This document shows, piece by piece, positions 1 through 12,069 of a stretch of 64,000 bases of DNA. Each line of letters opens with the position of its first letter. The stretch's first letter is position 1. Under the pieces are notes generated by a model that saw only the letters and a program-made list of their open reading frames with translations, ran no database searches and was not told the DNA's origin. A program made the position numbers and the translations under genes. This stretch comes from Acanthosoma haemorrhoidale (lineage: Eukaryota > Arthropoda > Insecta > Hemiptera > Acanthosomatidae): assembly GCA_930367205.1 (NCBI GenBank), contig OV884009.1:88991189-89055188 (forward strand). Direction: 5' to 3'.

Positions 1-508
1 GAGATTCTATTTTACTTTTATATCATTTTTATTTAGTAATTCTTTAAGATTTTGTTTTATTATTTCAAATGCCATAATAAGTATAATATTATATGTCCAT
101 TATAATTAGCCTAAGGGAACTTATTCCCGGATTAAAGTTTTTTTTTCATTCATTCGTTCATCAAATCAATGTGTCAAGAGGACCTGCAAGTAATCGTGCT
201 GTTGTCAGTATGAAGCAAATCACTTTCTCATTATGGAATAGATCATGTGGCAGTTATTACATGGATCAGTCATAATACATAGCAGCTTGCCTTCTGAGTG
301 CTGGTCATTTCTCTTGACCTTGTTTTTATTTTATTGTCTAAATAAGTGATCTACACAAGAGAGAGAGAGTTCCCATTTTTATTATGAGGACACTTCAGTC
401 TCCATTGATTTGAAAATTTTTATTTTTTTTATTTCAGCCCTTCGTTGTTGTATTTTTGCACATTTCCATTATTCATATACATGTTATTTTAAACTAATAT
501 TTTTTCAG
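1..508 (+). other. Intron upstream of the E2 exon
   Basis: AT-rich sequence before the acceptor at 507-508. I see no other exon or recognisable repeat. Confidence 0.4.
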
Positions 509-680
509 TTACCCAATGAAACCGCCAGTGGTAAGATTTTTGACGAAAGTTTTTCATCCAAATGTATCAAGGCATGGTGATGTCGGCATTGATTCCATTC
601 AACACAACTGGAGTCTTGCACTAACAATTCCTAAAATCTTAATATCAGTTCAAAGTTTGCTTACTGACCCCTATTGTGAT
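509..680 (+). CDS. E2 (UBC-fold) protein, penultimate coding exon, active-site Cys replaced by Gly
   Basis: This exon encodes the core of a ubiquitin-conjugating-enzyme fold. Visible E2 landmarks are the YPMKPPVV strand, the FHPNV motif (HPN signature), and the NWSLALTI...SLLTDPY region that matches the W-S-P-A-L-T segment and following helix of class I E2s. In active E2s the sequence after HPN reads N-G-x-I-C-L-D. Here the aligned residues are H-G-D-V-G-I-D, so the catalytic Cys is Gly. The acceptor is the pyrimidine-rich tract ending AG at 507-508 and the donor is GTAAGT at 681. The first base finishes a codon begun in an exon left of the window, and the last codon (GAT) is complete. Family membership is well supported. 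That the product is a catalytically dead, UEV-like E2 is inferred from the missing Cys. Confidence 0.85.
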
Positions 681-799
681 GTAAGTATCTCATATATTTT
701 TACTGTCAAGTTTTATCTGTATAATTTTAATATATTTATACTTCTGTAAGAAATATGGACTGTCAAATAACCCGGATTTTAGCGACGATCTGAATGTAT

Positions 800-1075
800 T
801 AAAAATAAAAATAAATCCACAGCTTTACACCTCATGAAGAGCTGACCAAAGATTGTCTCCATAGTTGGTAGGTGGCACTGAGGTGTGGTTAGCACTAGAT
901 GCCAACTTTCAACCTTAAATTCACTTTTTTTAACCAGATTCGCTAATTCTATATTCAAATAGCCAGCTACTTATACATCTTAGCAAAAATGAGATCCATC
1001 GCTCAAAGAAAAAACCCTTTGGCGAGCGAAGGATCGGACCTGGGTCTCTGCAGCATGCTAAGCGCTAGAACTTAT
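800..1075 (-). mobile_element. tRNA-derived SINE, minus strand
   Basis: Read on the minus strand, 1070 to 1030 has a tRNA-like segment with AGCGCTTAGCATGCTGCAG followed by GGTCCGATCC, close to a pol III B box (GGTTCGANNCC). It continues through an AAAGGG/TTTTTTCTTTG stretch. It ends with ACCTCAGTGCCACCTACCAA and a GGATTTATTTTTATTTTT tail near 810-830. The tail segment is shared with the plus-strand copy at 43672-43905. The A-box part of the tRNA head is eroded, so this is a degraded copy in the E2 intron. Confidence 0.55.
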
Positions 1076-1089
1076 GGTATAGTTATGAA

Positions 1090-3480
1090 AATGATTTGAC
1101 ATTTTAAAAATGTCAGGTACAAGAAACACTAGACTTATGGTAAACAAATTTTTAGGTTTCAAAGACAAAATTTGTCCAAGCCTCTTCTATATTTTTCGTT
1201 CCAAGTGAACACATTCTACATCCCTGTCCGTCTTCTTCAGTCTATGATATTAAACATTAAAACAGCATTAGCAATTATTCTTATTTTATGTACACATATG
1301 CGAAGCAACAGACCAAAGTTAAATGCTGAAATATCAATATATAAATAAATAGCACTAATTTTTAAAATGTTAAATGAAAGCTGGTTATATTAATTAATAA
1401 AAATATATACATAAAAAAGATATGTTATATGTGAAAAATGTACATAAATTGTACACCAATGTTAGACAAAAAACAAGCACCATTCACCGCTACATATTTC
1501 CCAGGACTTCAACCATTGAGGGAGTGGCTAAATTGTTAAACATTTAAGTTAGGGTGAATAGAGCATGCTAGTTTGTACTTGGAGCCTTATAGGAAATAGA
1601 TGTATTATAGCAATATCTCATCATCGCTGCAATTTGACTTGCTTACTAAAAGGACATAGAAAGTTCATAATTAATAATTGTTTATTTTATAACTTTCAAA
1701 TAATATGTCTCAGAGTACGTATTGGTTCTAGCGGATAATTTTGTCTATTTCATTTGCAATTGAAAGCTTAATTCACTGTTCAACTGTTAATGTACTGATT
1801 GCAACATGGTCTAGCAAACAGGCTAATCTTAATGTTGGAAGAAAAATGATTTAATTCTGAAAATGTTAATCCTAACATCAAACAAAATAAAGTAATAAAC
1901 ATTTCAAAAATAATTATACAAACAAATCATAGGTCCATTAGTGATTGTTCAGTGATCATTTGCATCCCCCTGAACAATCTTCAAGACTCTTATAACACCT
2001 CTTACAAGTTTCAAGGAGAAAAGTTAAAGAAGAACTATCTTAGAAGACTCCCCTGATGGCAGCTTGGGGAACTACTCTACCCCCTCTCCATCTTAAATGA
2101 ATAAGCAGATTCCAGTCTGAACAAGAAGTCATTGTATGCACTATATAGTTTACATGTTTTGTTTCTCTATTGCACCACTAGCCAGCCACCATGAATGAGT
2201 AGATTTCATTCAAAATTTAATAAAATTTCCATCATTCAAAAAGATGAAGAGAAGAACACAATGCTGGCCAGCAACATCATAACAGTATATTTTATTAATG
2301 CCTATAACTCCAAGTAATTCCATCTAAACTTCAATAAAAATTCAACAATGGCTTCATTCATCACTTCAGATTCATCTTTTCTTCAGTCACCACATCAGTC
2401 GCTCTGTATATCTCTTTATTTTTATCATATCTCAAGCCATTAAGTTGTCACTAACATTAAATGTTCCTGTCTTGGCCAACCCCACCTTAATCATGTACTT
2501 TTCAGCATTATAATGTTGTATCTCAGTGTTTTGATTCATTTCTTTCAATTACAATTTACTTAACCATTAATCACTTTTTAGATCTTAGGGTAATATTTAG
2601 CTCCCACTAAATTACCAAGATCAAACAGTAATTCTAATCATACTAAATAAAGTTCCATAAAAAATTATTGAAAAACAGATATAAAAAATAATTTTCTAAA
2701 AGAAATATTAATGACAATTATTAAAAAAAAAGGAAATTATTAAATGTCCAATATAATAAGCTTTGCGAGCTTTCAGTGAATGGTTATAAAACAATATTGT
2801 ATGAGGTTTGAACCAAGTACTGCACAGTCCAGAATCTAGCAACTGAGGTGAAGCTGCCCTGAAATGATATTGTTTTTGGCCCTCAGATATGTACTAGGCA
2901 GGCTAGCTCAGTTTATATGGCAATGGAGAGTCTCATTTTGTTGATATGCCATGCATGAGACAGAGTACATACTCATTTCAAGTAAAGCAGTCCTCAGACA
3001 AATAGAATTGATCTGGTTCCTTGAACCTGAAGTACCTGTTGCAGCAATGTAGACTGACTGCGATGAGAAAAATAAACAGGACGATTATATAAATTTGAAG
3101 CTGACCAAACAACATTAGAACTACTCCGCTGCAAGATATAGAATGCTGGGGTCGGCTAGATAAGGCGTTTAGTTAAGTGGTAAGTTACCTAAGCAGTTCC
3201 AACTAACATGCGTTACAAAATCTACAAATATTTACATCTAAAAAATATGCCGACAAACATTAAAATACACAATTTAGCCAATATCATTTAATTGTTTGAA
3301 AGTATATAAAAAAAATACAGCGTACAGTAGAGCCTTCTAGTCTAAATTTAATTTACACTTAAACGATGAACACAATCGAGTTTGAGTCTAAATTACATGA
3401 TCACAAGCAGCTGTGTAGCGTAGCGCTTATTCCTTTTCCTCCAATCTTGAGTGCATCCATTATTTGAGTGTTAAGTTTAG
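1090..3480. other. E2 intron sequence without recognised features
   Basis: AT-rich intronic DNA. No ORF, splice-bordered exon or familiar transposon end was recognised. Confidence 0.4.
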
Positions 3481-3498
3481 ACTGGTAGGTTCGGTTGT

Positions 3499-3711
3499 AT
3501 GGAGAGGGATTTCCAGGTAGAGAAAATCAAACTTGGTCAGTCATTCAAAGGTTACAAAGACGGGTTGCTGAGGCCTCAGGTTGTTTCACTGTCATCTGCA
3601 GCTTGGGCTGATGTAAAATATTTCATTTTAAAGCAAGATGGACCTGAAGCTCAGTCTGTCCGTATCGTCACTGAGTATCTAAAGAATTCTGATATTCAAA
3701 CGATGAGCTGA
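3499..3711 (+). CDS. Unrecognised 70-residue ORF in the E2 intron
   Basis: An uninterrupted frame from ATG 3499 to TGA encodes a basic/hydrophobic protein with the stretch DGLLRPQVVSLSSAAWADVK. An AATAAA lies about 70 bases after the stop (about 3780), and the surrounding bases are less AT-rich than the intron. This gives it the look of a small retrocopied gene fragment or transposon gene rather than chance. The pattern LRP...VSLS...W..VK faintly recalls the PC4 coactivator fold (G-I-S-L-S-x-x-Q-W), but that is only a suggestion. No poly(A) tail or target-site duplication was found. Confidence 0.25.
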   Translation: MERDFQVEKIKLGQSFKGYKDGLLRPQVVSLSSAAWADVKYFILKQDGPEAQSVRIVTEYLKNSDIQTMS

Positions 3712-3961
3712 CCACCATTTAGTCAAGATCTCAATGTGAGCACATATGGGACCTTTTGTTGCCGATCATGATTTTTTGGAAATAAAACACTGAAGAACAG
3801 AATTAAAATTTGTTGTCACTATTAATTTTATGATCCCATTGTCTAGTGGTTTTCTTTGGGGGATATGTCTGGTCGGGATTTTCTAAGGCTTCTGAGAATA
3901 AATGAGTAATAATATAACTCACTTGAATAAAATAGTAGCGAATCCAGTTAAGAATTAAGGT

Positions 3962-5300
3962 GCAAGGGCAGGACACAGCTGATGCCTTGGACAAGATCAG
4001 GGACAACATGGCGACTCGCTCCAAGTACGCGCTGCTGGTCACTTTTGACAGGGTGTGGTGGCCCTACGTCATGAGGGAATTGCAGGAGCTGGAAGCCCCG
4101 AGCAACTTGTATGAACTCGTGGGCAGCTACCTTAGCGGACGTAAGGCGGTCATCAGAGGAGTTTCCTACGACGTCGAAGCACCGGTGGAGCGAGGGTGTC
4201 CCCAAGGCTCAGTCCTGGGCCCTGCCCTTTGGAAACTAGTGTTTAACAAGGTCCTTGTGACCCTGGAAGAGCGTGGATTCCCCGCGTTGGCATACGTGGA
4301 CGACCTTGCAGCGACCATCGTGGGGAATTCACGAGCCGAGGTAATAAGAAGAGCGTGCGCCTGTGCCACTTTGGTCAAGGAGTGGTGCGCCGGAATGAAG
4401 ATGACCATGGCTGCGGAGAAAACAATGGCAACTTTGATACAAGGGAAGATGGACTGTGCTCACCCTATGTGGTTGGAAATGGGGTGAGACTGGGGAAAAG
4501 ATTAATAATTTCTCCCCACATCGAATACCTGGGAGATAGGGTTGTCTCAGTCAGTAACTCCTTCGCGAGGATAGGGGGAGCGATGTGGGGGGTCAGGTTC
4601 CCAGTCTCAAGAACCCTCTACCAAGCAGTGATAATGGGCATTATAAGGTACGCTTCGCAGTAATGGTCGGCGCACCTGAACAAGGGCCAGACACATGCCC
4701 TGAAGAAGATACAGAGAGCGGCGTTGATAAGGGTCACGAGGTGCTATAGGACGGTGTCTCAGGACGCGGTGGAGGTTTTGGCAGCGGCGGCACCAGTGGA
4801 TCTGGTCCTCCTGGAGCAACACCTCAGGTCGAGGATGAAGAGAGGGCAGATTGAAGATCTTCCACCTCCCCTACGGAGAAGAATTGAGGAAGAGCCCGGG
4901 AGGTGGAAGGCCCTCATAGGGGAGTGGTACGACCAAGGGGAGCACCCTGAGGAGGTACTTCCCCTCAGTCCAGGACAGGCTGAGGGCAAGTTGGGTCTCC
5001 CCGGACTACTGGGTGTCACAAGTACTCACAGGACACGGCGGATTTCGTGCCAGGCTATACAAATACAAGAGGGCAGAAAGCAGGTCCTGCCCTCATTGCG
5101 GAGAGGATGACACTGCGGAGCACGTCGTGCTCTCTTGTCATGCGTTGTAACCAGCTAGACCACGGCTGCTCCGCACGATAGGAGAGTATAGTCTGGACGA
5201 GTCCGACCTGCAATCGCTGGTGAACGATGAAACGAGATACACCGCGTTATGCAGATTTGTCAGGGAATGGAGAAGACTACAAGGCTCCGGGCATTTTAGC
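3962..5300 (+). pseudogene. R1-like reverse transcriptase and C-terminal zinc-finger fragment
   Basis: The first frame (to 4487) encodes the RT palm: RGCPQGSVLGPALW is the classic motif of R1-clade elements and YVDDLAA is the catalytic aspartate box. The frame then shifts (conserved sequence continues in the frame covering 4355-4663), hits TAA at 4661-4663 and continues with further shifts. Near 5088-5140 a Cys-x2-Cys...His...Cys motif (CPHCGEDDTAEHVVLSC) matches the C-terminal gag-like zinc finger of R1/Jockey-group ORF2 proteins. At least two frameshifts and one stop make it non-functional. The endonuclease domain and ORF1 are absent because of 5' truncation. Confidence 0.8.
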
Positions 5301-5839
5301 ATATCCAGGGGGGTGAGCGGCCGTGTCCTCGGGAAGGCTCACCCAAAGCCATCGTTGTATCGCCAGTTCCTGGAGAGCTCAATGTAATATAGATATAAGG
5401 TAGGGCTTAGCAGAAGATATTTAGTTATAAGCTTAGTTGTAGTAATAGAGGATGCACCCTTATGTAAATATAGTTATAAGTATAGATTTAAGTAGAAAAC
5501 GGATCCACATTGTAGATAGTCATAAGATAGAATTAAGTAACTAGCTATAGGACAAAAAAAAAAAAAAAAATTGTATAGCTAGTTTAGGATTTCTATATAT
5601 TTATTGGTTGAAGTGATTCTTTTTTCTTTATTTTAGTTTTATCATGTGTTTTTTGTTTTATTATTTTATTTTAATTTGAGAAATAAACAGAATAACCAAA
5701 GGTGCGCGCTGACCGGTGCAACAATCCCATTGCACCGGAATACGCGCACCACAGGCTACGTAACCCCATGAGCCCACTTCATGGGCTTGTGGGGCAAGCC
5801 CGTTTGAGGCCCAGCCTCAGGAAGGGTGGGGGAAAAAAA
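3962..5839 (+). mobile_element. 5'-truncated R1-like non-LTR retrotransposon with target-site duplication
   Basis: The element is bounded by a direct repeat, GTTAAGAATTAAGGT, at 3947-3961 and 5840-5854, the hallmark of target-primed reverse transcription. It begins inside the reverse transcriptase domain, so most of the 5' half is missing. It contains an internal A-run (about 5554-5570) and then a GC-richer 3' region. That region has a hairpin-like AGCCCACTTCATGGGCT segment and the ending AGGAAGGGTGGGGGAAAAAAA directly before the second repeat. Base composition is clearly more GC-rich than the host intron around it. Confidence 0.85.
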
Positions 5840-5859
5840 GTTAAGAATTAAGGTTGAGA

Positions 5860-7590
5860 GCTAACACTAGCGCCACACTAGTACCTCAACACCCCATACC
5901 GACTATGACCACAACCTTTGGTCGACCATTTATACATATTTATTATTGATTTTATGTTTTATTGTTCTTGTTTAGTTTTCTGTAAGTTTTAATGTTTAAT
6001 CATTAATTTTTCATGAAATAGATATTTATTGAGTAATTGACTGGATATTTTTTAAATCCATCTCCTCAATAAAAAGTAATCGCATAATGAATATCTGATT
6101 CTTCTATTTTTTTTTGAGGAGTGGATATTCTTTTTTAGTATGTTGTGTGGTAATGATTTTGCATCTGATTGTTAATTATCCCTAATAGGTGTGCTGTGGA
6201 GGAGAATGAATATTGTCTTCATTTCAATTATCAATATTGTAGTGGCATTTTTAAATAAAAAATTTAAAATTGCATTGATTCTAGAGTGTCAAACTAAGGG
6301 TGGTGGTTTCATATAAGAAAGGAATTTGTTGGCCTTTCCTTCATAATCAAGTGAATGAACTTTTTTTTTGTAATTTTGTTAATTAGTGCTGGGTTAATGG
6401 AGTAAATCACACCATTTCACCCTAAATACATGGCACCAAAATAGCATTCCTTTTGGGGGTTGGTCTATGGTTAAACTCGCCACAACACCATATTGATACA
6501 GCTTTCATGTCGATTAAATTTAACTAACGGGATATAAATCACTGCCTAGTTATCCCATTGCTTTACAATTCACATAATATGAAAATTGGATTTGACAGTG
6601 CTTCATGTGTTTTTTTTACATAAATGTAACTTTATGAAAATATGTTATTTAATATTTGCCAAGCCCATGGGAATGGCCATACTTTCAAACCTGGTACAGG
6701 GCTTTCATGTTTGTCTGCTTGTTCTAATCGATCTGAAATGTTAAAAGTATATTCACAACACCCCATACTAGATGGTGCATACATTTTGTTTAAGATATAA
6801 TAACAACAGGAAGTATATGAAACAAAATTTAAATTCAACTCTATATCTAGTGACAAAGCTTCAACCTGACTCTTAAGCTTTTTCAAATCGCTGCTTAAAA
6901 GCTATTTAACATTTTATGTTCTAATTGTTGTTGAATGATTGAGGACATACACACACCCAACCAATTTTAGTAGGTTTTTTGTCAATATGTTTTACGAGAT
7001 GGTTTAGTAAATAAAATAAAGAATTTTTGGTCAAAGATACTAAGTAGATTTTTCACAATCAAATAATGAGTTGTTAAGAAACTTGATTAGAGCCCTGTAG
7101 GTTTTCTAGATATTAGCCTGACATTTGGCTATTTCTTGGTTAGAGGAGAGAAATTTTTCTCCTAATTGTTTGATTATTTCTTTGTGGTGCTTATCATTTA
7201 TATTGTTGGGCATTTTTCTGTCAGGTAAATTTAGCTAACATAATATTTCTTCTCAGCTTTCCTCTTCTTTAAATATAGACCTACTACCATCTTAATCCTC
7301 TCTTTTTTTATTTTTATGTTGCCACCATTCTAAATCTGTTATTTCTAATAGGGTGGGAATTTTAAGTTCATTTTGTAATTATAAATTTATTCAGTTTTTC
7401 CTTTTCAGGACATTTTATTAATTTTTAAAACCTACTTATTTAGAATTCAAGGAATAATGCAATATAAACATGTTAATAGCATAATTTATTTTAAGTGCTT
7501 AAAACGTAATCATATCCTATATTTGGATAATAAATCCCCAACTTTTTGTAAAAATGTAAAATATGAGTTAAATATGTTTTTTATTTTTTT
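5860..7590. other. E2 intron, distal part
   Basis: AT-rich intron with no recognised gene or repeat. It ends in the polypyrimidine tract of the last E2 exon. Confidence 0.4.
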
Positions 7591-7592
7591 AG

Positions 7593-7736
7593 GTGTGCAT
7601 GGAACCAATGGTTGGAAATATATATAAAGAAAATAAAACTGCATTTTCAAATATTGCCAGGGCATGGACCTGGAAGTATGCAATGACTGACCTTCTTCTT
7701 TCTGATACCAACAAAATAGAATATGATTTTAAATAG
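7593..7736 (+). CDS. E2 (UBC-fold) protein, last coding exon
   Basis: After an intron of 6.9 kb the reading frame resumes with VCMEPMVGNIYKENK and runs through IARAWTWKYAM to a short tail and TAG at 7734-7736. These residues match the C-terminal helices of E2 enzymes (the P-E-I-A-x-x-Y-K region and the R-x-W-T-x-K-Y-A-M ending). The acceptor is a T-rich tract with AG at 7591-7592, and the phase (0) fits the donor at 681. The C-terminal extension past YAM is about 17 residues. Exons for the N-terminal helix lie left of the window, so the gene is partial here. Confidence 0.85.
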   Translation: MCMEPMVGNIYKENKTAFSNIARAWTWKYAMTDLLLSDTNKIEYDFK

Positions 7737-7864
7737 TTCATTTACAGTATTTCTAATGTTACACATTTTAACGTTTTGTGTAACTTATATTTGTGATTTT
7801 GAGGTAATGATTTTACTCTTAAGTTAGTGATTTCATTTGGAGTGTATAAAATATCTGTTAATTT

Positions 7865-7870
7865 AATAAA
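7865..7870 (+). terminator. Polyadenylation signal of the E2-like gene
   Basis: AATAAA lies 129 bases after the stop codon, followed by a T-rich stretch. It is the first canonical signal downstream of the last exon. Confidence 0.6.
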
Positions 7871-7959
7871 TATATTTTTTTTTTATTGTGAAATTTATTT
7901 ACATCCTTTTTCTTTTTTGTAAATTATTTAGGAACCATTGATTATGCATATCTCCATAA

Positions 7960-8760
7960 TATTATATTGAATGTAGAGAAATTCAAGGCAGTCGTCACTG
8001 GTTTACGTCCCCTCCTCAAAACCCTGATTGATATTTTTGATATTGATATCCCACATTCATTATCGATGGTCGACCTATCCGATTCTCTACTTGATTCAAA
8101 AATCTAGGTTTGATCCTTGACCAAACTCTACATTTCTCAAATCATCTGCCAGTCCATTTTCACCCTTAAACTGCTAAATCGATCCCATCTCCCATTACAT
8201 ACACAACAAATCCTAGTTTTCTCTCATGTATCCCCCCATTTTGATTACAATTGCGTGGTGTATGGTGGTCTCTCTGGAGATCTTGAGTCTCGGTTAAAGC
8301 AGCTGATGAATTCTTTTCTTAGATTTATACTCGGGATCCCCAAAGACTGTCAAAATTATGTGCTACCAATCCAAGTTGGGATCGCTGCTCCCTTTTTCCC
8401 ATCGGCAATACTTCTTTGGACCCTCTCTTCAATAATATCATGACTAAAAAGCCCCCTTACCTTCATAACTTCCTCCAATTCAAATTCTGGAATACTAGAG
8501 CCTACCCTTCTAACTTGTATTTCCCTTTTTATAAATCTGCTTCCTTTGATCGTTCTTTTCTGATACTTGCCACAAACCTTTGTAACTTTATTCCCATTGA
8601 TATTTGTTGTTCATCAACTCTCCTTATATTTAAATCAAGACTTTAACAGTTTTTTATCTTTCCCCAATCTAACAATTCATAATTCATTGTTATTATTCTG
8701 TTTATTTATTTTCCATTCATCTGAGCAGCCTTCCATGCTCTTTCCCCCCTTATGATAATT
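7960..8760 (+). mobile_element. LINE 3' fragment (jockey/CR1-like), RT C-terminal region
   Basis: Frames covering 8117-8443, 8416-8646 and 8567-8755 encode the thumb/C-terminal part of a non-LTR reverse transcriptase. The visible pattern is PLHTQQILVFSHVSPHFDYN...VYG..., then LKQLMNSFLRFI, then a block with PPYLHNFLQ, NTR(A)YPSNLYFP, SASFDRSFL and IPIDI. The same ordered blocks occur at 25680-26376 (minus) and 44470-45150 (minus), defining one family. The copy has frameshifts and a truncated 5' end, and starts soon after the E2 polyadenylation signal. Confidence 0.7.
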
Positions 8761-8769
8761 TCTGTTTTA

Positions 8770-10190
8770 TTTATTTTTTCATTTTTATTGCCGTTGGCTC
8801 TTTGTTGTAATCTGTAGATAGCCATAACACATTGTATTATTTATTTGTACACAGTATTATTCATACTTATCAAATCATATAATCCCATACACACATAGCC
8901 CCACATAATCCGATGGTATTACTTGGCACTGGATTCAACCCAAAGAAAGATCTATTAGCATTTTAAACTCACTAAATATTATAAAAAAGAACACTCTAGA
9001 TAACTTTATTGGAATGTTGAGGACAATCTTTAAAAGAAAGGGCTCCATTTCAAGGTTTTATTTCATCGCTTTTTATTTAAATATAATTCTTATAACATAT
9101 ACTTTTGTTTGTATGTTATTCCTTTATTTACATATTTCTATATGGTTAATTCTCTGCTATGAATATGCTACCTATGGCTGAGAAATTGTTATATTAATCA
9201 CATTAACCACTGAGCGGAATGAGGCATATAGGATTTGAACTCCAACACTAGTTCATAATATAACCAAATATACAAAACCTGTTTTGAGAACTTACAATTA
9301 TTTAATTTTTAATAGCAGTACCTCCTTAAAACTATGAAAGAATCATTTTCATGCGGTATTAAAATGATAATTTTTTTAATTGTTTATGGGAGATTTTAGC
9401 CCTTAGAATAATTCAGGAAACATTCTACGCTTATTTAACTTACTTAGTAAGTTAACTAACATATATATGGACTTTCAGGAACCAATCATTCAAGGTTAAA
9501 ATACACTTATGACTTAAATCATCATTCTTGAACATGCAAGGTGTAACCTGCACTTCAGCCTGCTTGACCATCTTGGCCTCTGTAATGAATTTTAATATTA
9601 AGTGTATTGTATCAACGCTTGCGTAGAAAGCATTTTCATTTTTACAACAGTTTCTTATTAAACAACAACAAGTGGTATATAGGTGATATTGAGATAAAAA
9701 TGGTCTTGAAAGACGTACATTTTGAGAGCAAGCTTTCCCATTTTCTACTATTCATAAGAAAGTATTTTGTGGAATAAATACTAGTTAAATTAAATCAGCC
9801 TCGTGCATGCTCCTTCCTGGCTTACATGCCACATTTACATGTATTACAGGTCTGTAGTAGTAGTGTAGAAAAATCGTCCTTTGAAGCCATGCAGGGACAT
9901 CTACTAGTGACCTATTTGTGTGTGATGCTCACTAATGGTGAGTGGTCGTTTCCACTAAGATATACTGTCTAAATATTCAGTACACCCAAATACGACTGCA
10001 TACAGTTCTTTTTATATTTGGGCATAGTTTTGTTGACACGCCAGTAGAGTTTTTGAAGCATATTCTATCGATCGGTTTTCCAAGAACAGCTCTAGTTAGT
10101 GTAAGCACCTACAGACAATGTAATTGGACAATTTACATCAAAATGAGCAAGTACGAGGGCGTCGTCCGTTAAGAAATATTTTAATTTTTC
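8770..10190. other. Intergenic stretch without recognised features
   Basis: AT-rich DNA between the LINE fragment and a Gypsy relic. The plus-strand ORF at 9942-10172 has no recognisable domain. Confidence 0.35.
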
Positions 10191-10209
10191 AAATTCTGAC
10201 TGATAACAC

Positions 10210-12060
10210 AGTTGCCAGTATCGGTATCATTTCGTGTGAACTTCCTTAGTTCCGTGGGTGGCTTTTTCTATTAAACCAGGAATATATCCGGGCGGTCTGT
10301 TATCATACCCAAATATCTGCAGTGACTTTTTATCTGCCTGAGTTTGCATTTCTTGAAACACCGTCACCTTATTCAGATCAGGACGCATACCTTTGTGTGG
10401 GAATATTGGTTCCATATAAATGACTTGTTTCAGCCCAAATCGGCATTTTGACGTATTGAATTTTATATTTAATTTACAGGAACGTACTATAAATAACGTT
10501 TTGAAGAATTTCATCATGAATGACCGCGTCTTTTGCATGTACTAAAAAGTCATCTTGAAAAATACATACCCCTGGGATGTCACCAAAACATATCTGTCGT
10601 TGTACGATGAAAGAGTTTAGTGGCTGTATTAATCCCAAATGGTAATCGTAAGAACTTATGTAGCCCGAACGGAAATTCAAATGTCAATGAATTGGTGCTA
10701 TCTGAGTCCAAACAATAAAGACTGGTTTAGCTGTAACTTAAAGATGTCAAGAGTTTACAGCTGATAGTGACTACTTATAAATTAATTAAAATTTCTAGGA
10801 TCTAGACAAATCCGCAGTGCTCCTGTTTTCCACTCGGTTACAACCATTGAACTTACCCAGTTTGTCGGCTCTGTTTCAACCAGCATTACATCTTGTTCCA
10901 TTCTGTCCAACTCAGCCCATATTCTTGAATGTAATTTAAATGGTAACTTACGTGGTCCATCTATGAGCGGTTTATCATGGGTCTTAAATTCAAATTACAG
11001 ACTACTGGGAGACACTCAAGTCCTTCAAAGACAGTTTTGTATTTATTGAGAAAAGTTGTGTAAGGATTATTATTAGCCTGTTCGGTTACTGAGTGAATTT
11101 TGGCGATGGGTTTCGTTACTTTAAAACTGGGAAAACCTAATATAGTTGTCAATCACGTTGAATATTAAATCATAATTTTTTTTTTTTACTGTACAGGGTA
11201 TGCTACAAGTCTCCAAATTTGGAATATGATTATCACAAAAAGACCTAAGTTTTGAACCATTTTGTCTTATTTGGCGTTTATTTAAATTTAATTCTTCAAA
11301 ATTATTAACTGACTTAGAATTAGCCTTTTTCCGGTGTCTAGTTATATTGTGACATCTTTTCCATCAATATTAATGATTAAGGACCAAATTTCACTATTAG
11401 CATGATCATCTCATTCCATTTTATATACGAAAAATTCCTGTTCCATGTCTTAGGAATCTTGTTGACTAATGGCTTTAGATCTGAACATTTTTGCAAAATT
11501 GTCGAATCTTCCACAATTCGTTCATTTACAACTTAGGGCTGGACACCTAACCCTGTAAATTTTGTCACACCTTTGTCATATTGTTACATATAATATTAAT
11601 ACTATATATGATATTATATTATATTAATAGTATATATTGAATAATATTTGAGATATTAGTAACTACTTGTGGTCGGTACTGTGATTACAGACATTGGCTC
11701 ACTGAACGACATTTTTTGCGTTACTAATTGGGCTAAGTCAACCGTTTCACAAATTTTTAAGGCTTTTCCCAATCCCAACTCATCCTCTTGCAAAAGTTTT
11801 TGCTTTATATTTACATTTGACTTGTTTAGCCCACATATCAAAAAGTATTTGACTAGGTATTCAAGCATAGAACTGAACTCACAAGTTAAACTTAAATTTT
11901 TTAAATGGGTCTCATAATTATCAATAGCCTCTTTTTGAACTCATGTTAAGAATTTGTGTCGCTCGACTGCGATATTTTTTTACACATACGAATTACATAA
12001 AACTTTGTCTATATCAAATGAATTAAAAATAACCATTACAAGTTGGATAGTATCCATCAA
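10210..12060 (-). pseudogene. Ty3/Gypsy retrotransposon relic (gag end to RT), minus strand
   Basis: Reading from high to low coordinates, 11868-11656 resembles the end of a gag protein (a LLQEDELGLGKALKICE helix, similar to Gypsy gag). A region at about 11150-10740 encodes the RT entry segment (F.GL.CLP...; PRKLPFKLHSRI; ELDRMEQ; LDPRNFN). Next come GDIPGVCIFQDDFLVHAKD with the Y/F-x-DD box at about 10560, and KCRFGLKQVIYM...DKKSLQ...YIPGL near 10440-10250, leading to RNase H. Stops and frameshifts are frequent, and the integrase and LTRs are not visible. Residue order is diagnostic for Ty3/Gypsy pol. The borders are approximate. Confidence 0.75.
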
Positions 12061-12069
12061 GTTCTAAGA

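Noticed and set aside
4166..5019. Minus-strand open frames opposite the R1-like element (4166-4408, 4607-4822, 4759-5019)
   Set aside because: They are antisense shadows of GC-rich RT coding sequence and have no motif.
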